DNA of 25,553 bases from contig DHNJ01000271.1 in NCBI GenBank assembly GCA_002409445.1, forward strand, positions 25,040 to 50,592. The letters run 5' to 3'. Of this stretch, positions 1-11,981 are shown in pieces (the first letter of the stretch is position 1; every line of letters starts with the position of its first letter). Below the pieces are notes generated by a model. The model saw only the letters and a list, made by a program, of their open reading frames with translations. It was not told where the DNA came from and did no database searches. Made by a program: the position numbers and the translations under genes. Source of the stretch: Armatimonadetes bacterium UBA5419. Lineage in GTDB: Bacteria > Armatimonadota > UBA10988.

Positions 1-4139
<4,139 letters not shown>

Positions 4140-4468
4140 GTGTGATGCAGTCCTTAACTTGCGGCAGAATTCATGGTCGAACGACAAAAAGAGCTTGGCC
4201 AGCGCCCGGCCATAGCAGTGCCCCTGAGCAACTCGGGCCGTGAACCCCGAGCCGGGCCGCGCGCCTTAGGCGGCCGGGGCGCCGGTAGGCAGCGGCGGGC
4301 TTGAGCTATCCCCTTGAGTCTCGTGACGTGGCGACCACCGATGTGTTGTTGGACGAGCGTTGAGCAAAGCGCGCGTGGTCATCGGTTGCCATACTCTCGA
4401 TCCACCGTGTCGCGGCGGCCGACCGTAAGCGCCGCGGGACAACCGCACGGAGTCATCCCAGATGGTGA
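4140..4468 (-). promoter_or_regulatory. long 5' leader of rpoB
   Basis: If transcription starts at about 4468 from the promoter at 4475-4503, rpoB has an untranslated leader of about 330 nt. It contains a terminator-like hairpin with a U-run (4186-4216) and a weaker hairpin, CTCGGG/CCCGAG, at 4232-4237 and 4246-4251. Short reading frames occur in it (for example a GTG-started 60-codon frame at 4266-4448), but none has a good ribosome site. I recognise no known riboswitch or r-protein leader fold. Confidence 0.45.
4186..4216 (-). terminator. intrinsic-terminator-like hairpin in rpoB leader
   Basis: On the minus strand GCT-at-GGCC pairs with GGCCAAGC (plus arms 4193-4200 and 4208-4216, one bulged base at 4213, loop 4201-4207). 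It is followed at once by TCTTTTTG (plus A-run 4186-4190). It lies about 47 nt before the rpoB start and downstream of the proposed promoter, so it may act as an attenuator. It could instead terminate readthrough from the upstream DUF72 gene. The stem is short. Confidence 0.45.
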
Positions 4469-4474
4469 ACGATT

Positions 4475-4503
4475 AGTTTACGATGAACAACGGGGACTGT
4501 CAA
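4475..4503 (-). promoter_or_regulatory. rpoB promoter, TTGACA-N17-TAAACT
   Basis: The minus strand carries a perfect -35 TTGACA (plus 4498-4503) and, after exactly 17 bases, a -10 TAAACT (plus 4475-4480, 4 of 6 matches). It lies 34 bases past the DUF72 stop and reads toward rpoB. It is the best sigma-70-type promoter in the gap. Confidence 0.65.
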
Positions 4504-4536
4504 GCTCACCAAGAGGAGTCCAACTGCACCACTTCG

Positions 4537-5343
4537 CTACTCGCGCGCGACCTCCTCCTCGCCCCCCGACTCTAAGCCCAAAGCCGCCCCGAGCGTGCGC
4601 GCATCGAGCACCGCCTGGGCCTGATAGTGGTTGTTGAAGAAGACCAAGACTTCGCCCGCGACCGCCGCCAAGTGCTCGATTCGCGGCACCCAGGCGGCCA
4701 GCTCCGCCGGTTGGTAGCGGTAGTCGTACCGTTCCCAGGCCGCCTCGTGCTCGTGCCAGCGGGCCGCGTTGCGCCCGTGGAAGCGCACATACGCTGGGTC
4801 GGCGGTCCACACCTCACCCGCCGCGGGCAGCCCGCGCAGGTCCGGCGCATCGACATTGCACCAGCCCAGGCCCAACGCCGCCAGTCGCTCCACCCACGAG
4901 TCGGTCTGCCAGCTCGCCTGCCGAAACTCTACACAGACCGGCAGCTCTGGCCACTCCTCCCGCAGCCGGCCCAGGAACGCCTCGGTCGCGGGCCCCGGCC
5001 GGAAGCGCTGGGGAAACTGGGCCAGCACACAGGCCAGCTGACCCGCTTCGGCCAGCGGCGCAACCCCCTCGCGGAAGCACCGGAAGTCGGCCCGCGTGGC
5101 GTAGGGATGGTCGTGGGTCAGCCCGCCCCAGGCCTTAACCGCCAGCCGGAAGTCCGGCCCGACCGCCGCCGCCAGCCGCGCGCTGGCCGCCGGCGCGGGC
5201 TGGCGGTAGTAGGTCGCGTTCAGCTCCAGCGTGGTGAAATGCTGGCAGTAGTAGGCCAGTCGGCCGGCCGCGGGCAGCGCGCGCGGGTAGAACGGCCCGT
5301 GCCAATCGTCGTAGCTGTAGCCGGAGCAGCCGACTCGGATCAC
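4537..5343 (-). CDS. DUF72 family protein (YecE-like)
   Basis: This 268-residue protein belongs to the DUF72 family, which adopts a TIM-barrel-like fold; its biochemical role is not established. Family blocks are in order: VGCSGYSYDDWHGPFYPR at residues 4-21, ELNATYYRQP near 40-49, KAWGGLTHDH near 70-79, LAQFPQRFRP, VCVEFRQASW, YVRFHGRN, and the terminal VFFNNHYQAQAVLDA. Length is normal for the family. The start is GTG (plus 5341-5343), fixed by a full AGGAGG ribosome site at plus 5349-5354, five bases upstream. It is transcribed away from coaE and stands alone. The stop is TAG at 4537-4539, and no clear terminator lies between it and the rpoB promoter. Confidence 0.93.
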   Translation of the reverse strand: MIRVGCSGYSYDDWHGPFYPRALPAAGRLAYYCQHFTTLELNATYYRQPAPAASARLAAAVGPDFRLAVKAWGGLTHDHPYATRADFRCFREGVAPLAEAGQLACVLAQFPQRFRPGPATEAFLGRLREEWPELPVCVEFRQASWQTDSWVERLAALGLGWCNVDAPDLRGLPAAGEVWTADPAYVRFHGRNAARWHEHEAAWERYDYRYQPAELAAWVPRIEHLAAVAGEVLVFFNNHYQAQAVLDARTLGAALGLESGGEEEVARE

Positions 5344-5360
5344 CGCCGCCTCCTGTCCCC

Positions 5361-5390
5361 AGGTTAGCCGCCCCAGACCCTCGGCCGCAA
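5361..5390 (-). promoter_or_regulatory. possible promoter of the DUF72 gene
   Basis: On the minus strand TTGCGG (plus 5385-5390) is followed after 18 bases by TAACCT (plus 5361-5366). The -10 is 4 of 6 and the -35 only 3 of 6, so this is tentative. A start from it would leave a very short leader containing the AGGAGG site. Confidence 0.3.
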
Positions 5391-5413
5391 CGGCCGCCGG
5401 CCCCGACGCGCGA

Positions 5414-5441
5414 TTGACAGGCGGGCGCGGGGTGCTAGCGT
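5414..5441 (+). promoter_or_regulatory. coaE promoter, TTGACA-N16-TAGCGT with TGC extension
   Basis: TTGACA at 5414-5419 is followed after 16 bases by TAGCGT at 5436-5441, preceded by the extended -10 triplet TGC at 5433-5435. The expected start is near 5448, just before the GGAG site at 5450-5453, so the leader would be very short. Confidence 0.6.
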
Positions 5442-5459
5442 AACTGCCCGGAGCATCAG

Positions 5460-6080
5460 GTGTACGTGCTGGGGTTGACCGGGTTGATCGCGGCGGGCAA
5501 GTCCTCGGTTAGCTCACTGCTGGCCGAGCGTGGGGCCGTGGTCATCGACTGCGACCAGGTCGCCCGCGAGGTCGTCGCGCCCGGCCAGCCCGCCCTCGCT
5601 GAGATCATCGCCCACTTCGGCCCCGCCTACCAACAGCCCGACGGCACCCTCGACCGCGCCGCGCTCGGTCGCCTGGTCTTCGCCGACCCCCACGCCCTCG
5701 CCCAGCTCGAAGCGCTGACCCACCCGCGGATCCGGGCCGTGCTCGAGGCCCGCCTGGCCGACCTAGCCGCCCGCGGCACGGTCCCGCTGGTCGTTGTCGA
5801 GGCGGTCAAGCTGCTGCAATCGGGCCTGCACGAGGTCTGCGACGCGGTCTGGGTGGTCCGCGCCCCCGCCGAGGTGCGGCTGCGGCGGCTGGTCGCCGAT
5901 CGGGGGCTCGATGAGGCCACCGCGCGCCAGCGGATCGCGGCCCAAGGTGGCGGCGCAGCGCTCGTTGCGGCCGCCGAGCGCGTGCTCGATAACGACGGTG
6001 ATCCCGCCGCCTTGGCCGCGGCCGTCGAGGCTGCGTTTCGCGCGGATCTGGACCCCTGGGTAAACTGTTGTCGTCTTTAG
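5460..6080 (+). CDS. coaE: dephospho-CoA kinase
   Basis: This enzyme phosphorylates the 3'-hydroxyl of dephospho-CoA, the last step of coenzyme A synthesis in the cytosol. The protein has 206 residues, the usual family length. Residues 4-16 form the nucleotide loop (LGLTGLIAAGKSS), followed by VIDCDQVAREVV near 29-40 and ALTHPRIRAVLEAR. The second half has VVVEAVKLLQSGL, CDAVWVVRAP, RLRRLVADRGL and ARQRIAAQ. The usual PLLFE block is replaced by EAVKLL, a variant I associate from memory with Chloroflexota-type CoaE. GTG at 5460 is chosen because GGAG at 5450-5453 sits six bases upstream and family homology begins at once. The sugar dehydrogenase gene starts 55 bases downstream on the same strand. 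Confidence 0.93.
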   Translation: MYVLGLTGLIAAGKSSVSSLLAERGAVVIDCDQVAREVVAPGQPALAEIIAHFGPAYQQPDGTLDRAALGRLVFADPHALAQLEALTHPRIRAVLEARLADLAARGTVPLVVVEAVKLLQSGLHEVCDAVWVVRAPAEVRLRRLVADRGLDEATARQRIAAQGGGAALVAAAERVLDNDGDPAALAAAVEAAFRADLDPWVNCCRL

Positions 6081-6135
6081 GGCGAAACGCGGGTGTATGC
6101 TAGTGGCCAGCCCGCCAGCAAGGAGAAGGCAACCG

Positions 6136-7455
6136 ATGAGTACCCAAGACTGGTCCCGCGAGCTACTCGACCGCTTGGAGCGCAACGAATTACGCCTCGG
6201 GGTGATCGGTCTGGGCTACGTCGGCCTGCCCCTGGCCTGCGAGTTCGCACGCGCCGGCATCGATGTCACGGGCGTCGACGTATCGAAGGAAAAGGTCGCC
6301 CTGGTCAACGCCGGCAAGAGCTACATCGGCGACATCGACGACGCGGCGGTCGCCGAGCTGGTGGGCGCGGGCAACCTCCGCGCGACCACCGACTTCTCGG
6401 TCATCCGCGAGCTTGACGCGCTGAGCATCTGTGTGCCCACCCCGCTGCGCAAGTCCAAGGATCCGGACATCTCCTTTGTCGTCGACGCGATGGCCGAGGT
6501 CGCCAAGTACGCCCACCCGGGCTTGCTGGTCGTCCTCGAATCCACCACCTACCCCGGCACCACCGCCGAGCTGATCATCCCCCGGCTCGAGGAGCAGGGC
6601 CTAGTCGTGGGCGAGGACGTCTTCGTCGCCTATTCGCCCGAACGCGTCGATCCGGGCAACCTGAGCCACAACACCCACAACACGCCGAAGGTCATCGGCG
6701 GGCACACGCAGACCTGTGGCGACCTGGCCCAGGCGCTGTACGAACGCGCGGTGACCAAGGTCGTCCGCGTCGCCAGCCCGGCGGCCGCCGAGATGGTCAA
6801 GCTGCTTGAGAATACCTTCCGCGCGGTCAACATCGGCCTGGTCAACGAGTTCGCGATCATGTGCGACCGGCTCGACCTCGATGTCTGGGACATCATCGAC
6901 GCCGCGGCGACCAAGCCCTTTGGCTTCATGAAGTTCACCCCCGGCCCCGGCCTGGGCGGGCACTGCATCCCGATCGACCCGCTGTACCTCTCCTGGAAGC
7001 TGCGCGAGCGCAACTACGAGGCGCGGTTCATCGCCCTCGCCGATTCGATCAACACCGACATGCCCATGTTCGTCGTGACCAAGGTCATGGAGGCGCTCAA
7101 CCACGTCGGCCGCGCCATCCGCGGCTCGCGCATCCTGATGGTCGGTGTCGCCTACAAGCCGAATGTCGACGACGTCCGCGAGAGCCCGGCGCTGACCATC
7201 CTCGACCTGCTCAACGAGCGCGGCGGCATCCTCGCCTACCACGACCCGTACGTCGCCGAAGCTCAGATCGAGGGTGAGACGCTGACCAGCGTGCCGCTGA
7301 GCGCCGAGTCCGTCGCCGACTACGACGTCGTGCTGATCATCACCAACCACAAGGGCATCGACTGGGATCTGATCGCCCGCGAGGCGCGCTCGATCGTCGA
7401 TACACGCAACGCACTGGCCGGCCGTGAGGTCGCCGGCACCCTGGTCAAGCTGTAG
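6136..7455 (+). CDS. nucleotide sugar dehydrogenase (UDP-N-acetylglucosamine 6-dehydrogenase-like)
   Basis: This 439-residue enzyme is an NAD-dependent UDP-sugar 6-dehydrogenase that makes UDP-uronic acids for surface polysaccharides. The Rossmann motif VIGLGYVGLPLA is at about residues 23-34, CVPTPLRKSKDPD at 99-111, and SPERVDPGN at 167-175. The catalytic lysine is Lys222 in VKLLENTFRAVN, and the active-site cysteine is Cys277 in PGLGGHCIPIDP. The C-terminal domain has GVAYKPNVDDVRESPA (337-352). The pattern resembles the WbpA/TviB/WecC branch more than UDP-glucose dehydrogenase, but the exact substrate cannot be read from sequence. ATG at 6136 is preceded by AGGAGAAGG at 6121-6129. No other glycan-synthesis gene lies next to it. 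A possible -10 (TATGCT, 6096-6101) lacks a good -35, so cotranscription with coaE is possible. Confidence 0.93.
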   Translation: MSTQDWSRELLDRLERNELRLGVIGLGYVGLPLACEFARAGIDVTGVDVSKEKVALVNAGKSYIGDIDDAAVAELVGAGNLRATTDFSVIRELDALSICVPTPLRKSKDPDISFVVDAMAEVAKYAHPGLLVVLESTTYPGTTAELIIPRLEEQGLVVGEDVFVAYSPERVDPGNLSHNTHNTPKVIGGHTQTCGDLAQALYERAVTKVVRVASPAAAEMVKLLENTFRAVNIGLVNEFAIMCDRLDLDVWDIIDAAATKPFGFMKFTPGPGLGGHCIPIDPLYLSWKLRERNYEARFIALADSINTDMPMFVVTKVMEALNHVGRAIRGSRILMVGVAYKPNVDDVRESPALTILDLLNERGGILAYHDPYVAEAQIEGETLTSVPLSAESVADYDVVLIITNHKGIDWDLIAREARSIVDTRNALAGREVAGTLVKL

Positions 7456-7513
7456 GCCAATCGCCCAATCCCGCGCGACCGCTGAAACTCTCGCCGCCGC
7501 TCGGCCTCCAAGA

Positions 7514-7525
7514 GAACGAGTGTTC
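7514..7525 (+). promoter_or_regulatory. LexA operator (SOS box), GAAC-N4-GTTC
   Basis: The sequence GAAC-GAGT-GTTC is a perfect match to the core of the Gram-positive type SOS box. It lies 47 bases before the lexA start and overlaps the proposed -35 element, so bound LexA would repress its own gene. No second GAAC-N4-GTTC site was noticed in the other intergenic gaps. Confidence 0.85.
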
Positions 7526-7552
7526 GCACGAAACGTGATTTCGTGCTAGAGT
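7523..7552 (+). promoter_or_regulatory. lexA promoter, TTCGCA-N18-TAGAGT with TGC extension
   Basis: TTCGCA at 7523-7528 (4 of 6) and TAGAGT at 7547-7552 (4 of 6) are 18 bases apart, and TGC at 7544-7546 supplies an extended -10. The SOS box covers the -35 side, and a second dyad fills the spacer. Confidence 0.5.
7526..7546 (+). promoter_or_regulatory. second inverted repeat in lexA promoter
   Basis: GCACGAAA (7526-7533) and TTTCGTGC (7539-7546) are perfect 8-base inverted arms around a 5-base spacer. The element abuts the SOS box with no gap and covers the promoter spacer up to the -10. Its arms differ from the GAAC-N4-GTTC consensus, so it could bind a different regulator, be a divergent LexA site, or be chance. 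Confidence 0.6.
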
Positions 7553-7571
7553 GCTGCGCGTGGAGGCCACC

Positions 7572-8198
<627 letters not shown>

Positions 8199-8224
8199 CG
8201 CAAGGATCTCGGCGCACGAGCGCG

Positions 8225-8248
8225 AACAGCCTCCCCACAGAGGCTGTT
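8225..8248 (+). terminator. terminator-like hairpin downstream of lexA
   Basis: AACAGCCTC (8225-8233) and GAGGCTGTT (8240-8248) form a perfect 9-bp stem with a CCCACA loop, 26 bases after the lexA stop. There is no real T-run afterwards (GTGTATCG), so termination would be weak or factor-assisted. The right arm contains a possible TTG start of the next gene, which argues against that start. Confidence 0.6.
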
Positions 8249-8255
8249 GTGTATC

Positions 8256-10181
8256 GTGGTGTCCCGTTCTTCCCGGCCACGTTGGCGGGCGGTCATCGTG
8301 GGTCTGTTGTTAATGCCCGCGCTGGTCGCCTGGAACTACCATATCGAGGTCATCTTCTACTGCTTCTCGACCTACGCCGCCCCGTTCTTCAACGTCGTCT
8401 GCATCCTCTTCGCGCTGACCCTGCTCAACCGCCTGCTCGTCCGCTACGTCCCGCGCTTCTCGCTGACCGCCGCGGAGCTGGTCATCATCTACGTCATGCT
8501 CAGCCTGCAGGGCGCGCTCTGCTCGCACAACATGATGCAGATCCTGATCGGCACGATCTGCTACCCCGCGGCCTACGCCCGGCCCGAGAACGGCTGGCAG
8601 GAGCTGTTCGTCGAGCGGCTGCCCGAGTGGCTGTTCATCCGCCGCGAGTCGGTCTACCACGACTTCTACCTGGGCAACTCGACCTACTGGACCTGGGAGC
8701 ACCTCAGCGGCTGGCTGATGCCCGCGCTCAGCTGGTCGATCTTCTGCACCGCGCTGCTGCTGACGATGTACTGCCTGGCGCGCCTGCTGCGCCGCCGCTG
8801 GATCCACCAGGAGCGGCTCAGCTACCCCGTGGTCCAGCTGCCCCTGGCCCTCGCCAGCCAGCCGCGCGCGCTGCTGGGCTCGCGGATGTTCTGGGCCGGC
8901 GCGACGGTCGCCGCGCTGCTCTCGCTCTCCGCCGGCCTCCACGAGCTCTACCCCGCTGTCCCCGCCGCGCCGATCGGCCGCTACAGCATGGACAAGATGT
9001 TCACCGAGCCGCCCTGGACCGTACTGCGCGGCATGCGCTGGGGCATCTACCCCTGGGCCCTGGGCATCTTCTTCCTCATGCCGCTCGACCTGGCCTTCTC
9101 CGCCTTCCTCTTCTACGTCCTCTTCTGCGCCGAACGCGTCCTCGGCGCCTATACCGGCTGGAGCAGCGCCGGCGGCTACCCCTGGTCCACCGACCGCGCG
9201 TTTGGCGCCTACATCGGCCTGCTGTTCATGGGCCTGTGGGTTGGCCGCCAGCACTTCGCCGGCGTGGTCACCGACGCCCTGGCCTTCTGGCGGCGGGTCG
9301 GCCCCGGCCAGGAGCGCGGCGAGCGGCTGGCGCTGTGGGGCGCGATCGCGGGCATTGCCTACCTCACCTGGTTCGCCACCCAGGTCGGCATCACGGTCTG
9401 GGTCGCGCTGGCCTTCTTCCTGCTTTACTTCGCCCTGGCGATCATGATGACCCGCATCCGCGCGGAGATGGGCTTCCCGACCCACGACCTGCACTACATG
9501 GCGCCGCCCCAGACGTTCACTCGCCTGCTCCCGCCGCAGACCTACGGCGTCCCCAACCTGGTCGGCTTCGCCAGCTTCTGGTGGTTCAACCGCGTCCTGG
9601 CCAGCCACCCGATGCCCCACATGCTCGAGGGCTACAAGATGACCACCGAGACCAACGGCTCGATGGTCGCGCTGCGCCGCGGGGTCATCATCGCGGCGAT
9701 CGTCGCGCCGCTGCTGGTCTTCCTCATCGTGCCCCACTACTACTACCAGTACGGCGCGGCCTCCGGGCGGGTCAACACCTGGGGCACGCAGTTCGGCCGC
9801 GAGGGCTTCACCATGCTCGAGGGCTGGCTGCGGCGGGTCGACCGGCTCGACCGCGGGCACTGGTGGGCGACGCTGGTCGGCTTCGGCATCGTCCTGGTCC
9901 TCGGCGCGGCGCGCGTGCGGCTGATCGGCTGGCCGCTCCACCCGCTCAGCTACGCGCTGTCCAACAGCTGGGGCGTCGAGCAGCTTTGGCTCTGCCTGCT
10001 GATCGCCGCGATGATCAAGGGCGCGCTCCTGCGCTGGGGCGGTCTGCGCGCCTATCGGCAGTGGATCCCCTTCTTCCTCGGCCTGACCCTCGGCGATTTC
10101 CTGATGGGCGGGTTCTGGAATCTTAGCGGCCTGGCCTTCGACTTCCGACCGTATGACTTCTGGCCTGGCATCATCAAATAA
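8256..10181 (+). CDS. polytopic membrane protein, DUF6785/DUF6784-like
   Basis: This inner-membrane protein of about 641 residues has roughly 12-14 hydrophobic segments, for example VIVGLLLMPALVAW near the N-terminus, ELVIIYVMLSLQGAL, SIFCTALLLTMYCLA, and a long pair around ITVWVALAFFLLYFALAIMM. After that pair comes RIRAEMGFPTHDLHY, a charged/glycine signature I associate with the DUF6784/DUF6785 proteins of Planctomycetota, Armatimonadota and relatives, possibly OPT-transporter-like. Its function is unknown. The lyase gene starts 16 bases after its stop, so the two are probably cotranscribed and may handle the same glycan. The start is uncertain. TTG 8247 lies in a hairpin arm, GTG 8256 or 8259 is likelier, and none has a good ribosome site. 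Confidence 0.8.
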   Translation: MVSRSSRPRWRAVIVGLLLMPALVAWNYHIEVIFYCFSTYAAPFFNVVCILFALTLLNRLLVRYVPRFSLTAAELVIIYVMLSLQGALCSHNMMQILIGTICYPAAYARPENGWQELFVERLPEWLFIRRESVYHDFYLGNSTYWTWEHLSGWLMPALSWSIFCTALLLTMYCLARLLRRRWIHQERLSYPVVQLPLALASQPRALLGSRMFWAGATVAALLSLSAGLHELYPAVPAAPIGRYSMDKMFTEPPWTVLRGMRWGIYPWALGIFFLMPLDLAFSAFLFYVLFCAERVLGAYTGWSSAGGYPWSTDRAFGAYIGLLFMGLWVGRQHFAGVVTDALAFWRRVGPGQERGERLALWGAIAGIAYLTWFATQVGITVWVALAFFLLYFALAIMMTRIRAEMGFPTHDLHYMAPPQTFTRLLPPQTYGVPNLVGFASFWWFNRVLASHPMPHMLEGYKMTTETNGSMVALRRGVIIAAIVAPLLVFLIVPHYYYQYGAASGRVNTWGTQFGREGFTMLEGWLRRVDRLDRGHWWATLVGFGIVLVLGAARVRLIGWPLHPLSYALSNSWGVEQLWLCLLIAAMIKGALLRWGGLRAYRQWIPFFLGLTLGDFLMGGFWNLSGLAFDFRPYDFWPGIIK

Positions 10182-10197
10182 CCTTCGGAGACCTAAC

Positions 10198-11964
10198 ATG
10201 ACGACCCTGTGGCTGCTCTCGATTGCCCTCAGCGTCTCGGCCCCGCCCGAGAACCCGCTGGCCACCCTGCGCGCGGAGCACCCGCGACTGATGTTGCTCG
10301 ACGAGCAGCTGCCCGCGCTGCGCACCGCCGTGCGCAACGACCCGATCGCCCGCGGCTGGCACCAGCGGCTGCGCGGCGAGCGCGACAAACTGCTGACCGC
10401 CGAGCCGACCGAGTTCCGCATCGTCGGCCCGCGCCTGCTCTCGGCCAGCCGCAGCGTGCTCGGCCGGGTCAGCACGCTGGCCCTGCTCTACCGCCTCGAT
10501 GGCGACGTCGAGGCCGGCCAGCGCGCGGTCGCCGAGATGGTCGCCGCGGCCGGTTGGCCGCACTGGAACCCGAGCCACTTCCTCGACACCGCCGAGCTGA
10601 ACAACGCCTTCGGCATCGGCTGGGACTGGCTGCAGCCGCTGCTCGAGGGTGAGCAGCGCCAGGAGATCCTCCGCGGCTGGTACCGCCACGGCATCCTGCC
10701 CGCGCTCGACGGCTACCGCGGTGAGCGGCCGGCTTGGTGGACCCGCGTGACGCACAACTGGAACCAGGTCTGCAACGGTGGCAACGCGGTCGCCGCACTG
10801 GCCCTGGCCGACCTGTTCCCCGCCGAGGCCGCCGAGATCGTCGGCCAGGCCGTCGAGCACCTGCCGCGCGCGCTCGGCTCCTACGCACCCGACGGCGGCT
10901 GGGACGAGGGGCCGGGCTACTGGCTCTATGCGACCAGCTACACGGTCTACGTCCTCTCCGCGCTGCAGACCGCGCTGGGCACCGATTTCGGCCTCTCGGA
11001 CCTGCCCGGCATGGCCGAGACCGGCGACTTCCGCCTGCACTTCTCCGGTCCCTCGCGCGAGACGTTCAACTACGCCGACGCGGGCTCGGGGGTTGGCGCC
11101 GCGCCGTGCCTCTTCTGGCTCGGCCGACGCTACAACAAGCCGCTCTACTTCTGGCAGGAGCACCAACTGTCCAACGGCGACCCGTTCGACCTGGCCTGGT
11201 ACAGCGGCGACGAGGTCGCGCCCGAGCGCGGCGGCGTACCGCTCGACGCGCTGTTCACCGGCATCGACGTCGGCTTCTTCCGCGGCTCGTGGGCCGATCC
11301 GAACACCACCTGGATCGGCTTTAAGGGCGGCGACAACCAGGCCAACCACAGCCACCTCGACCTGGGCACCTTCGTCCTCGACGCCAAGGGGCAGCGGTTC
11401 ATCTCCGAACTCGGCGGCGACGACTACAACATGCCCGGCTACTTCGGCGGGCAACGCTGGACCTACTACCGGCTGCGCACCGAGGGGCAGAACACGCTGC
11501 TGATCGATGAGGAAAACCAGCCGCCGACGGCCAAGGCGCAGATCACCAGCTTCGACTCGCAGCCCGCGCGCGCCGCGGCGACCGTCGACCTGAGCGCCGC
11601 CTACCCGATGACCCAGGGCGTCACCCGCACCTTCGAGCTGCTGGACCGCCGCGATGTACTGGTCGTCGACGAGGTGACCACCGACGCGCCGCTGCAGCTC
11701 GAGTGGGCGGCGCACACCGCTGCCACGGTGACCGTTGCCGGCAGGCTGGCCACGCTGACCCGCGGCGGGCAGTCGATTTACGCCACGGTCGTCGGCCCGG
11801 CCAGCGCGATCTTCGAGGCGATGCCGGTCGAACTCGCCGCGCCGCAGCGACCCGCCAACGGCATCACTAAGCTGCGCGTGCGCTACCCGGCGGAGGCGGG
11901 GACGACGCGGATCGGCGTCTTCTTCAGCCCCAACGCCGCCGCCGTCCCGCCGCCCGCGCCCTAG
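10198..11964 (+). CDS. heparinase II/III family protein, putative polysaccharide lyase
   Basis: Heparinase II/III-type proteins have an alpha/alpha toroid followed by a beta-sandwich domain and cleave uronic-acid polysaccharides by elimination. This one has 588 residues. The first about 320 residues are helical, with family-like RPAWWTRVTHNWNQVCNGGN around 177-196. GWDEGPGYWLYATSYTVY follows, with candidate catalytic Tyr residues. The C-terminal domain begins with the hallmark NHSHLDLGTFVLD at 383-395 (His384, His386, Asp388) and then SELGGDDYN. The N-terminus (MTTLWLLSIALSVSA) resembles a short signal peptide but lacks a positive n-region. ATG at 10198 has GGAG at 10187-10190. It is the second gene of a unit with the DUF6785-like protein and ends at a strong hairpin. 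Substrate and polysaccharide-lyase family are unknown. Confidence 0.85.
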   Translation: MTTLWLLSIALSVSAPPENPLATLRAEHPRLMLLDEQLPALRTAVRNDPIARGWHQRLRGERDKLLTAEPTEFRIVGPRLLSASRSVLGRVSTLALLYRLDGDVEAGQRAVAEMVAAAGWPHWNPSHFLDTAELNNAFGIGWDWLQPLLEGEQRQEILRGWYRHGILPALDGYRGERPAWWTRVTHNWNQVCNGGNAVAALALADLFPAEAAEIVGQAVEHLPRALGSYAPDGGWDEGPGYWLYATSYTVYVLSALQTALGTDFGLSDLPGMAETGDFRLHFSGPSRETFNYADAGSGVGAAPCLFWLGRRYNKPLYFWQEHQLSNGDPFDLAWYSGDEVAPERGGVPLDALFTGIDVGFFRGSWADPNTTWIGFKGGDNQANHSHLDLGTFVLDAKGQRFISELGGDDYNMPGYFGGQRWTYYRLRTEGQNTLLIDEENQPPTAKAQITSFDSQPARAAATVDLSAAYPMTQGVTRTFELLDRRDVLVVDEVTTDAPLQLEWAAHTAATVTVAGRLATLTRGGQSIYATVVGPASAIFEAMPVELAAPQRPANGITKLRVRYPAEAGTTRIGVFFSPNAAAVPPPAP

Positions 11965-11969
11965 AGTCC

Positions 11970-11981
11970 CCCAAACACAGC
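11970..11981. repeat. 12-mer CCCAAACACAGC, copy 1
   Basis: This 12-base string lies between the lyase stop and its downstream hairpin. The same 12 bases recur at 19640-19651 in the same context (just after a stop, just before a hairpin, at a convergent junction). Read from the minus strand it is GCTGTGTTTGGG, where the U-rich tail of a minus-strand terminator would be. Confidence 0.7.

Noticed and set aside
4266..4448. 60-codon GTG-started frame in the rpoB leader, possible leader peptide
   Set aside because: No ribosome site, no hydrophobic or regulatory-codon pattern, and no tight link to the hairpin.
4314..4637. Plus-strand frame of 107 codons between rpoB and DUF72
   Set aside because: It overlaps the DUF72 coding end and the rpoB promoter, with a proline/arginine-rich translation and no motif.
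5381..5400. CGGCCG-CAA-CGGCCG inverted repeat between DUF72 and coaE
   Set aside because: Short GC-only arms are expected at this base composition, and no T-run or promoter relation supports a role.
8310..10475. 721-codon minus-strand open frame
   Set aside because: It lies antisense to the DUF6785-like gene and part of the lyase. The translation is rich in Gln/Arg/Ala/Asp with no domain, while the plus-strand protein has clear membrane helices.
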